This document shows, in pieces, positions 30,770-36,729 of a DNA stretch of 36,729 nucleotides. Position 1 is the first letter of the stretch. Each line of letters opens with the position of its first letter. Source of the stretch: Prorocentrum cordatum (Eukaryota > Sar > Dinophyceae > Prorocentrales > Prorocentraceae); assembly GCA_963575745.1 (NCBI GenBank), contig CAUYUJ010001483.1, positions 64,001 to 100,729 on the forward strand. The letters run 5' to 3'. The translations under genes and the position numbers were made by a program. Under the pieces are notes generated by a model, which was not told the origin of the DNA, did no database searches, and worked only from the letters and a program-made list of their open reading frames with translations.

Positions 30770-32206
30770 TCAATGGAAACAACGAATGTTGAATGTCCCT
30801 GGCATGCTCGATAGAAAATAGGTATGGCGGTTTCGCTCCTCTCTCTTATATCGTGTCCACATTTTTATGAACACGATATCGTGCGATGGGCGCGCCGTAT
30901 ATCGTGTCCACATTTTGTGAACACTGGTTCCAACAATCTTGACACTATCCTTAGGACGTATCCCTAAAACTTCCACTGTCTCTGGCGGCAACGCGGCTAA
31001 GCCGTGCGCAGCAAGAGCATATGATTGAAAAGTCAAACCGTCCTCTCCAATTTTCTGCACCAGGTCTCCAAAATAGACCCAGCCACCCGACGATCTCGCA
31101 TAGTCAGAGCAATGCCTCGCCAGGTACACAGCGCATTTGCCTATTTCCCCAGCAAATATATCCGTTCGACAGCTCTGGGTACACCGCGTGTCCGTACTGC
31201 CCAATGCAGCCGGATTATCGCTGTCGTCGATCCCAACTACCAGCGGCTGAAGGCACGCAAAGGTCTCCGGAGTAAACCCTTCTGGGACATCATCGGAATG
31301 AAATTCAGCTCTGAGGAAATCCCTTGCCTGTTCAAACGTGCCTTCAGCTTGGCTGAGGCTGCCCAACAATGCAAGAATCGGGTCTTCAGCAAATTCAGCA
31401 ATGTACCGAAGCGTGTTCCCTGTCTGATTGCGGATAGCTTCGATATGCGGCGGAACGGGGCCAATCATATGTGCGTCGCGGACCTTCTGTTTCGTCGGTC
31501 CAGGTGATCTCCGACTGACTCGTCCGCGTTCTTCTGTCGTAAGATACAGCTGTCTGCCCTTGAATGAGACAGCATGCCCCACGATGACGTCTTGATCCCC
31601 ATCACTAGGATCTACGGACGGGGGCTCGCTCTGTCTCTTATCAGGAGCAGGCGGCAGATTCATTCTGCAGAACATATTTCCAGATGCTGGACCAAAAGGG
31701 TAAGTCCCGTCTTTCATAGAAGCAATGAGAGCGGGGTCCTCGTCGCATGGAAAGGTTGTAATATCCTCAGGTTCAACGTCTGCCCCCGAGGTCCCCGGAT
31801 TGCCTGGGACATCCGGGTGCATTGCTGATGCCTTGGGAACATATGTTACCCCTTCGCCCGGTGGTTCCACCGTGGGAGACGGAACCACCGCGGGAGACGA
31901 CTGTTCTTGATGTGTGTCCAGCTGATCATCATGCTCCGCTCTGGTTGGACCAAGCGGAGGGGTCGGAAGATTAGCCGTCGCGGCTGAGCCGGGCGGAGGG
32001 GCAGGAGGAGTAGGTACTCTAGTCACGCTCGCTCCCGAACCACCTGCCTCTTCACGTCTAGACCTCCTGGGTCTCTCAGGCACCATAGAAGTACAGATAA
32101 CATTTGGTTCCGCTTTATGGATCTGCTCGACAACAGCATCTGCAAATCTATTCCATACAGTGGAATAAGTATATGGTCCATGTTCGTTACTCTGTTCATA
32201 TCTCAA
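30770..32206 (-). CDS. ORF F: protein with Tpt1/KptA-like N-terminal domain
   Basis: 478 codons. The frame opens on a non-ATG codon; the first ATG is residue 41, and upstream text (IEAAKIVYLRYEQSN) is also protein-like, so this is probably not an N-terminus. Residues 50-200 are Pro/Ser/Thr-rich linker. Residues 355-460 resemble the winged-helix-like N-terminal domain of Tpt1/KptA, which removes the splice-junction 2'-phosphate from tRNA: KCAVYLARHC (family: LRH), GGWVYFGDLV (family: DGWV..LL), and, after a +1 frame change near 30838, RACQGHS. A 51-bp in-frame tandem duplication (KMWTRY twice) lies in this domain. The NAD-binding half expected next is not visible. Confidence in Tpt1 kinship is moderate. 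Confidence 0.45.
   Translation of the reverse strand: MRYEQSNEHGPYTYSTVWNRFADAVVEQIHKAEPNVICTSMVPERPRRSRREEAGGSGASVTRVPTPPAPPPGSAATANLPTPPLGPTRAEHDDQLDTHQEQSSPAVVPSPTVEPPGEGVTYVPKASAMHPDVPGNPGTSGADVEPEDITTFPCDEDPALIASMKDGTYPFGPASGNMFCRMNLPPAPDKRQSEPPSVDPSDGDQDVIVGHAVSFKGRQLYLTTEERGRVSRRSPGPTKQKVRDAHMIGPVPPHIEAIRNQTGNTLRYIAEFAEDPILALLGSLSQAEGTFEQARDFLRAEFHSDDVPEGFTPETFACLQPLVVGIDDSDNPAALGSTDTRCTQSCRTDIFAGEIGKCAVYLARHCSDYARSSGGWVYFGDLVQKIGEDGLTFQSYALAAHGLAALPPETVEVLGIRPKDSVKIVGTSVHKMWTRYTARPSHDIVFIKMWTRYKREERNRHTYFLSSMPGTFNIRCFH
30847..30924. repeat. 51-bp in-frame duplication with hairpin in the Tpt1-like segment
   Basis: TATATCGTGTCCACATTTT(TA/G)TGAACAC occurs at 30847-30874 and 30898-30924, offset 51 bp (17 codons). 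Copy one also forms a perfect 9-bp hairpin: ATATCGTGT at 30848-30856 with ACACGATAT at 30871-30879. Confidence 0.75.
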
Positions 32207-32225
32207 ATAAACAATTTTTGCGGCC

Positions 32226-32516
32226 TCAATAAATGACAGCTTCTATTCTGCATCTTGTGGATTCGGCAGTCTCCGGCTGTCCAGTTTCTTGCGCTCTCGA
32301 TCTGAGGCCGCGCCAATTGTTAAATAACTGTTTTTCATTTTTCAGTACACTGTGTGCCCTGGAGCGCGACAAGTGCATACTCAAGACGTGTTTTATGACT
32401 TGGAAGATAACAGTTATATCATCGCTTCCGACTAATACCGGCGAGTCCTCAGATGAATGATCCCCATCCGACTGAGTCGGGGGGGGCTGCACCTGGGAGG
32501 TCCAATGTGTCTTCAT
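32226..32516 (-). CDS. ORF E: short bridging segment
   Basis: 96 codons. Its start overlaps ORF D in another frame; the continuous reading enters at the plus-strand G8 run (32479-32486) and continues as SDGDHSSEDSPVLVGSDD. It ends in TGA at 32226, just where the ORF F frame becomes protein-like. Alternatively, 32207-32450 is a spacer between two genes; AT-rich words (TTAAATAACTGTTTTTCATT) would suit that. Confidence 0.25.
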   Translation of the reverse strand: MKTHWTSQVQPPPTQSDGDHSSEDSPVLVGSDDITVIFQVIKHVLSMHLSRSRAHSVLKNEKQLFNNWRGLRSRAQETGQPETAESTRCRIEAVIY

Positions 32517-33108
32517 CTCCGTCTCGGGCAGGAGCCACCTCCTCGGCGGGGGTAGCTTTCGCCTCGGCCATCAATGCGCTTTCAACGGAGTTCTGCGCTT
32601 CTGCGGGTTGATCTCTTGCAGCATTGCCTTCGGCATGCTGTGAGTCCCCCCGACGCTTGGCCCCTCTAGGTGCAGATTTATACTGAGGCTCAGCATTCTG
32701 ATGGCTCTGATCGATTGGCGGAGGGTCGGAAACATCGATTCCAATGAATTCGGTCAAACTGGGCGGAAGATCACGAATACTTGGTTTCCAAGGCGGGCTG
32801 CCAGCCGTGTCCTTGCCCCCCGGCTTTGCTGTTGGCTGCGTCGGCGGGGGTGCCGCAAGGTTTCCTTCAACTCGGGGCATCTTCGCTGGCGGAGGACCCA
32901 CCATCTGTGATTCTGGTCTAAATTGCGGCGGAGGCGGAGCTTTCTTGGGCATAATCTCCTTTGCCTGCGGTACACCCCCCTGCGTTGCAGCGCTCGGCTT
33001 CTTGGCCGGCGGCGGCGTCGGTGCTTGAATCGCCGGTGGAGCCCTTTTGGGGGCGATCTCTCTCGGTCCTCCATCAGGCGATCCCTCCTTAGGAGGAGGA
33101 GGGGCCAT
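32449..33108 (-). CDS. ORF D: Pro/Ala/Lys-rich disordered protein segment
   Basis: 219 codons from ATG at 33108 (MAPPPPKEGSPD), open upstream to 33348. Low-complexity Pro/Ala/Lys (PKKAPPPPQFRPES, PTPPPAKKPSAA), then an acidic end (PARDGDEDTLDLPG). The ATG lies 20 nt before the stop of ORF C. The continuous alternative is a +1 change at a C7 run (plus strand 33136-33142), giving KAP/PGAVTWSSTLMAPPP. Probably a flexible linker; no function can be assigned. Confidence 0.4.
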   Translation of the reverse strand: MAPPPPKEGSPDGGPREIAPKRAPPAIQAPTPPPAKKPSAATQGGVPQAKEIMPKKAPPPPQFRPESQMVGPPPAKMPRVEGNLAAPPPTQPTAKPGGKDTAGSPPWKPSIRDLPPSLTEFIGIDVSDPPPIDQSHQNAEPQYKSAPRGAKRRGDSQHAEGNAARDQPAEAQNSVESALMAEAKATPAEEVAPARDGDEDTLDLPGAAPPDSVGWGSFI

Positions 33109-35152
33109 AAGAGTAGAGGACCAAGTCACGGCCCCGGGGGGGCGCCTTGCATGCCCTCTCTTGAGTCGCAGAAGTCTGTCCCAGGTTCGGGAAATCCCCG
33201 GTCTCGATCGAAAATTGGGTCCCGGGCGGCTTAGCCGCCAGCTCCACCTGTTTTGCTTCCGCCGCCTTTTTCGCCGTCTCTTTTTCTTGTCGACTTTGCT
33301 CGACCAGCTTCGCGGACTCCTCTGCGGCCTCATTCCTGTGTATTGCATGAATCTTGGTCAACCTGACTCCCTTCTCTTGGAGCCAAGGCCAGATGTTGTC
33401 AAAAGTTTCGTTATCGAAGTATGGGCTTTGTCCCCTTTGCCAGTCAAATGGTTTCAAATTTGGAACCCAGGCCATCTGTGCCTCCCGGACTTTGTCCGTG
33501 GCCGCCGTCCGATTTTCATCTCGGTATCTCTCGACCTCAAAGTCCTGCTCCAGATTCCAACCATTCTGTTTAGCAACATGCAGCAAATGTGCCCACGCAT
33601 CTGTAACGTGCAGTGCTGCCGGGGTCCAATGGTATAGTCGTAGCTCATGCAACACATCGCCCGTTGGGTCGCTCACATACTGCGTCGGCGATCCTTCGAT
33701 GGCCTTCGGCCTTCTGGCATAGAAAACAATCTCAGCAGCTACCCAAATACCATCTCCAAAGGTCTCCTCAGCAACAAAATACGTGGTGTGAGTATTGGGG
33801 TTATCAGTACATGGGAAAGAATATACCCCAACCGCATGCGTCTTAACATTCCCTCCGTATCTGGGATCCGAAGGGAGCAACTGATGACCCTCCAATATGG
33901 CATTAAGGGCAGTCACAGACGTACCGTGCGACTGCTTTGTCCAACCTGCGGATGAGTCTGAGACTTCCGCAATCTCTTCATCTGTCACGAAGAAAGGCAA
34001 TGAAAGTTCGACACAATGGGCCCTGCCCACCTTATGGGTCTTCACCGCTAGCTTAGCCCAGTTCAAGCGATCAGCCACAGTGGCTGTCGGGTTTGCTATC
34101 GACCTGTCGGCTTTGATCCTAAAGAAACGTGCCCAATTCGGAACTATGTAACTCGGTGTCGCAGGCGGGACTTTCGTTGACTTCTGCAGCAACTGGAAAG
34201 CAAGCCACGCTTCGCTGTTAGCTGCTGTCTGAACCATTTTCTGTTGCTTGCTTCTAACAGCATTCTCCCCTTGCGCGACCTCTGCAACGCGGCCTTCCTC
34301 GCCCGGGTAGGCGCCCCCTGGCATCGTGCCACGATGGAGGTTTTTGCTGGCAACCGTGAATGGATAAAGAAAACCTTGATAAGTGATTTCTGCCCCTGAT
34401 GAGCTTTGAAAAGGCAACCTCTTTGTCTGCTGGTATGGAAGACAGCGTGGCCAGAAGGGCTCCTCTTCTCCAGGGCTACCTGCTTTTGGCCGCTTCGGGA
34501 ATTTGTATCTGCTGCTGAGCTTAGTTTCGCCTCCCTCCGGGCACTTATTACGGGCGAATATTTCTGCCGCTTCACCGGGCGTCTCCATCTCTTTGATACC
34601 AGATGGTGGCGCCAAAGGGGGGGCGCGAGGCGACTGAGCCGTTCGCGCGCTGGAACCAGAGCCCGTAGCGGCTGAGCCGCTGGGCCTGGCATCTCCGGCC
34701 GAAGCAGCAGCGCCAGCTGATGGTGCGACGTGGGCGGGGGCGGCTATGTCACCCGACGTCGCGCCACTCACCGAGGCGGCTAAGCCGCTCGGTGCAGCCG
34801 CCGGCGCTGCCTTGTTCAGTTCGTTGAGTGCAGTGCGCATAGGCTCATCATTGTGCACGCCTTCGTCCTCCGATCTTTGGCTCTTCCCCTTCGGTGGCAT
34901 TCCAGGACAGAAAGTTCCTCCGCGTGGCAAGAAATAGGCATCACCCTTCCATGGGGAGAAGTCGTTATACACGGCTCCCGTCTTGAGAAAGTTCACAAAA
35001 GCCTCTGAGCAAAATGAATGTATTGCACCACCTCCAGATCCGTCTGGGACGGCTGGAAAATCGCCGTTAGTCAATGGCGCCTTAAACGGGCGGGCATTAA
35101 ATATCGACGTGGGTATATTGCCCACAGCAGGAGCCCAGCCCTGCCAGTGCAT
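33089..35152 (-). CDS. ORF C: protein with ADP-ribosyltransferase-like segment
   Basis: 687 codons, ATG at 35152, but the same frame is protein-like back to about 35260 (GGHAKQEADIRDLV), so the true start is probably further upstream. Order: globular start (1-80), basic/acidic and Ala/Ser/Pro-rich linker (85-185), a helical region, then residues 400-510 resembling the ADP-ribosyltransferase fold: KQSHGTSVTALNAILEGHQL (family H-G-T plus helix with I-L..G), GVYSF (family Y), and Glu candidates in VAAEIVF and HELRLY. This fold is shared by PARP and Tpt1/KptA enzymes, which use NAD. Residues 605-645 are a charged helix (SAKLVEQSRQEKETAKKAAE). Substrate unknown. The match is by motif only. Confidence 0.5.
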   Translation of the reverse strand: MHWQGWAPAVGNIPTSIFNARPFKAPLTNGDFPAVPDGSGGGAIHSFCSEAFVNFLKTGAVYNDFSPWKGDAYFLPRGGTFCPGMPPKGKSQRSEDEGVHNDEPMRTALNELNKAAPAAAPSGLAASVSGATSGDIAAPAHVAPSAGAAASAGDARPSGSAATGSGSSARTAQSPRAPPLAPPSGIKEMETPGEAAEIFARNKCPEGGETKLSSRYKFPKRPKAGSPGEEEPFWPRCLPYQQTKRLPFQSSSGAEITYQGFLYPFTVASKNLHRGTMPGGAYPGEEGRVAEVAQGENAVRSKQQKMVQTAANSEAWLAFQLLQKSTKVPPATPSYIVPNWARFFRIKADRSIANPTATVADRLNWAKLAVKTHKVGRAHCVELSLPFFVTDEEIAEVSDSSAGWTKQSHGTSVTALNAILEGHQLLPSDPRYGGNVKTHAVGVYSFPCTDNPNTHTTYFVAEETFGDGIWVAAEIVFYARRPKAIEGSPTQYVSDPTGDVLHELRLYHWTPAALHVTDAWAHLLHVAKQNGWNLEQDFEVERYRDENRTAATDKVREAQMAWVPNLKPFDWQRGQSPYFDNETFDNIWPWLQEKGVRLTKIHAIHRNEAAEESAKLVEQSRQEKETAKKAAEAKQVELAAKPPGTQFSIETGDFPNLGQTSATQERACKAPPRGRDLVLYSYGPSSS

Positions 35153-35162
35153 GACTAGGTCT

Positions 35163-35348
35163 CTAATGTCCGCCTCCTGCTTGGCATGCCCGCCCTCTCT
35201 CGTCGCGCGCGTTATATGACCATCCCGGACGGCTGAGCCGCCGGAAGGTTGGCAAAAAAAACAATACGGCTAGCTTGGCCGTTTTGGCCATGTAGTCTGC
35301 ACACAACTGACCAGCATTCACGCTTTCAATACGCCCTCCATTGTTCAC
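35163..35348 (-). CDS. Segment between ORFs B and C
   Basis: The frame is protein-like before its nominal start: GGIFHYGASHPDYKVNNGG continues from ORF B after a +1 change at the C6 run 35386-35391 and runs to MAKTAKLAVLFF. At the A8 run (35254-35261) the good reading moves +1 again into the ORF C frame. The tail of this ORF after that point (FRRLSRPGWSY) is probably shadow. Confidence 0.35.
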   Translation of the reverse strand: MNNGGRIESVNAGQLCADYMAKTAKLAVLFFLPTFRRLSRPGWSYNARDERGRACQAGGGH

Positions 35349-36135
35349 TTTGTAGTCCGGGTGGCTGGCACCATAATGAAAAATGCCCCCCTGGGCGGTG
35401 TCTAAGCTGCCGGTAGAGGCTCACTCCGTCAAGAATCATCACCCTAGGAAGCATTCCGATTGCTTTGTAGCGTTCGATCCGACGGTTCATTCTGGCTCGG
35501 ACCAAGGTGGCAACATCGCCCCACCTCGGGTCAACGCCACCATCGTCGTTCTGCCAGCACTTGTGGTCCCCACCAACAAACATTATATCAATCGCCCCTT
35601 CGGATGAACGACGCATCGCTTCGTCAATCAGCGTAACGGCGTCGTTTATCATGAACCTAAGGCTTCCTGCGAATGCGAGCGGGTTCTCCTGTCTTCTTGG
35701 ACCACTCCCAACTCCGTTTAGCTGAGATGAATTATCAACAATGTCATTGACGTTCCAGATGGTAAAACGGATCGGAGTGTGGGTCCCTTTTATGTAGCAC
35801 CCGCTCTGGTCCAACCGAAACTTTGAAGAGGCATCACGAATGTTCGAAATCTGCGCTCCACTCATGGCGCCCTGTGCACTTCCAAATACCGATTCTCGCA
35901 GGTTATATTCAGGGAGCAGGCTGTTCTTCATTTTCACGGGTCCATCCTTGAATGCAATTGTAGAATCTGAAACGATGTGGACAGAACAGGACCAAGAAGT
36001 CTTCGACCCGTTTCTCACTGAGCTCAATGGGCGAAAGAAATCTGTCACGGGTTCCCCCGTGTCCGACATGGCCGCGAGGTCCTCTCCTATAAACAGGTTC
36101 CATGAACGTCCGCTAACTTTGGCGATCTGAGACAT
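35326..36135 (-). CDS. ORF B: SGNH-hydrolase-like protein segment
   Basis: 269 codons from ATG at 36135. Segments in the order of an SGNH/GDSL esterase fold: RSWNLFIGEDLAAM near residue 11 (block I position, but GED-L replaces GDS, so the nucleophile Ser is missing), FTIWNVNDIV near 124 (block III, GxND-like), AIDIMFVGGD near 181 and RVMILDG near 231. The last 18 residues are in the wrong frame after the C6 run at 35386-35391. The frame is identical to that of ORF A, from which it is separated only by a TGA at 36172-36174, with protein-like sequence (ATKLTFVNKCQA) between. If truly SGNH, it is probably catalytically altered. Low confidence. Confidence 0.4.
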   Translation of the reverse strand: MSQIAKVSGRSWNLFIGEDLAAMSDTGEPVTDFFRPLSSVRNGSKTSWSCSVHIVSDSTIAFKDGPVKMKNSLLPEYNLRESVFGSAQGAMSGAQISNIRDASSKFRLDQSGCYIKGTHTPIRFTIWNVNDIVDNSSQLNGVGSGPRRQENPLAFAGSLRFMINDAVTLIDEAMRRSSEGAIDIMFVGGDHKCWQNDDGGVDPRWGDVATLVRARMNRRIERYKAIGMLPRVMILDGVSLYRQLRHRPGGHFSLWCQPPGLQSEQWRAY

Positions 36136-36171
36136 GGCCTGACACTTGTTAACGAAGGTCAGTTTGGTCGC

Positions 36172-36729
36172 TCAGCGTTTCATTTTCGGATCCGTGACCC
36201 CAATATAGAGATCTAAAATTTCGTCCACCTTCTCCTGCCAGTCGTTCATGGGGTGTCTGGGATCTTCCGCGAAAGCCACCTGCGTCCGTAGATGCTCTAG
36301 GACGTTCCAGGGGCCTCGCCCGATGCACGGCTGATCGTCAGACTCAGCTTCAGCTGCGGCTGGTCCTGAGTCGGGCGGCACCCCCCCTCCACCACCTCCT
36401 GAGGAGGGGTGAGCGGGTGGATTGTTTCCCGAAGAGGATCCGCCAGATACTGGTGGAGCTCCACCTCCACCGGCTGAGCCGCGGGGTGGGCCGCCACCAG
36501 TTCCCCCGCCGGCTGCGCCGGGAGGGTTATTGTTGCCAAATGTTTGGCCGGCGGATGATTCGCCGGCCGCCTGTCGTCCGGCCCCAGGGCTGCCCAATGA
36601 GGGCTGATTGCCGTGCGAGGCTGCCTGTTGGCTGGCCGAGACGACTGTGTCGTTCGGTGCCTCTGCTGCCGTCCGCGGCTTCTTCTGCGGCGAGTACTCA
36701 TCGGCCCCTGGATCGAGGCCATCTTTGGC
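36172..36729 (-). CDS. ORF A: Gly-rich segment running off the window edge
   Basis: Open from the window end, so the N-terminus is missing. Begins with an acidic/basic stretch including QKKPR, then about 70 residues of Gly/Ser/Pro-rich low complexity, then a helical end (GRGPWNVLEHLRTQVAFAED, then VDEILDLYIGVTDPKMKR). Ends in TGA; the same frame continues into ORF B. No family recognised. The second ORF over these bases (Arg/Pro-rich) is a shadow. Confidence 0.4.
   Translation of the reverse strand, partial: AKDGLDPGADEYSPQKKPRTAAEAPNDTVVSASQQAASHGNQPSLGSPGAGRQAAGESSAGQTFGNNNPPGAAGGGTGGGPPRGSAGGGGAPPVSGGSSSGNNPPAHPSSGGGGGGVPPDSGPAAAEAESDDQPCIGRGPWNVLEHLRTQVAFAEDPRHPMNDWQEKVDEILDLYIGVTDPKMKR

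Larger units (their letters stand above)
27660..36481. repeat. Dispersed CGGCT-N-AGCCG palindromes
   Basis: Perfect or near-perfect copies at 27660-27670, 28212-28222, 29673-29683 (imperfect), 30545-30555 (TGGCT-G-AGCCA), 30994-31004, 31981-31991, 33225-33239 (7-bp arms), 34667-34681 (7-bp arms), 34776-34788, 35230-35240 and 36471-36481. The centre base varies (G, T or A). I did not notice any between 1 and 27.6 kb. Most lie within ORFs and do not break them. Confidence 0.75.

Noticed and set aside
35254-35261. A8/T8 run as a poly(A) trace of retroposition
   Set aside because: It lies inside continuous protein-like sequence and coincides with a frame change, so a homopolymer indel is the simpler reading.
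36297-36722. 141-codon Arg/Pro/His-rich minus-strand ORF
   Set aside because: The other frame continues through the window edge and into ORF B in the same frame, and ends in an ordinary helical segment.

Overview
The window looks like nuclear DNA of a core dinoflagellate. Four things point that way: a decayed Ty1/copia-type pol with dinoflagellate-style integrase and RT blocks, a spliced-leader (DinoSL) relic just upstream of an intronless ORF, very repeat-rich intergenic DNA, and gene-like material lying almost entirely on one (minus) strand. No bacterial operons, rRNA, tRNA or CRISPR were recognised. The species cannot be named from the sequence alone.

Layout. (1) 1-5.1 kb, minus strand: a 258-aa intronless ORF with a DinoSL relic 58 nt upstream of its ATG (probable retrogene), and an inferred three-exon gene (4918 to 1823) whose large intron carries two complementary (AGG)n/(CCT)n arms. 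(2) 5.1-8.1 kb, plus strand: a truncated, frameshifted Ty1/copia pol (integrase plus the N-terminal half of RT). (3) 8.5-9.2 kb and 11.0-12.95 kb, minus strand: broken remnants of unrecognised genes. (4) 9.5-27.1 kb: a mosaic satellite landscape built from a few modules: a ~120-bp CCCGGAAA module, a ~76-bp CACGTG repeat, a GATGTCTCGAGCGAAACGCT motif, and a ~420-bp higher-order unit containing a 12-bp minisatellite (consensus TGGCACGTCCCC) and a conserved linker present 12 times. Embedded in it is a young ~1.83-kb tandem duplication (about 14.72-16.55 and 16.55-18.36 kb). A quiet stretch (18.4-20.75 kb) holds no convincing gene.

(5) 27.75-36.73 kb, minus strand: a compact ~9-kb coding tract without recognisable introns. 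It is broken into overlapping ORFs that read as one continuous series if a run of +1 frame changes, several at homopolymers of 6-8 nt, is allowed. It carries an SGNH-hydrolase-like segment, an HGTS...GVY segment like the ADP-ribosyltransferase fold, and a segment resembling the N-terminal domain of the Tpt1/KptA RNA 2'-phosphotransferase (LARH, GGWV, RACQGHS). Proline-rich linkers and SR/K-rich tails separate these. Short palindromes of the form CGGCT-N-AGCCG are scattered through this tract and were not seen elsewhere in the window. This locus is the best candidate for something undescribed: a multidomain gene, a gene cluster, or the body of an uncharacterised mobile element. Whether it is intact depends on whether the frame changes are assembly errors, decay or real recoding.
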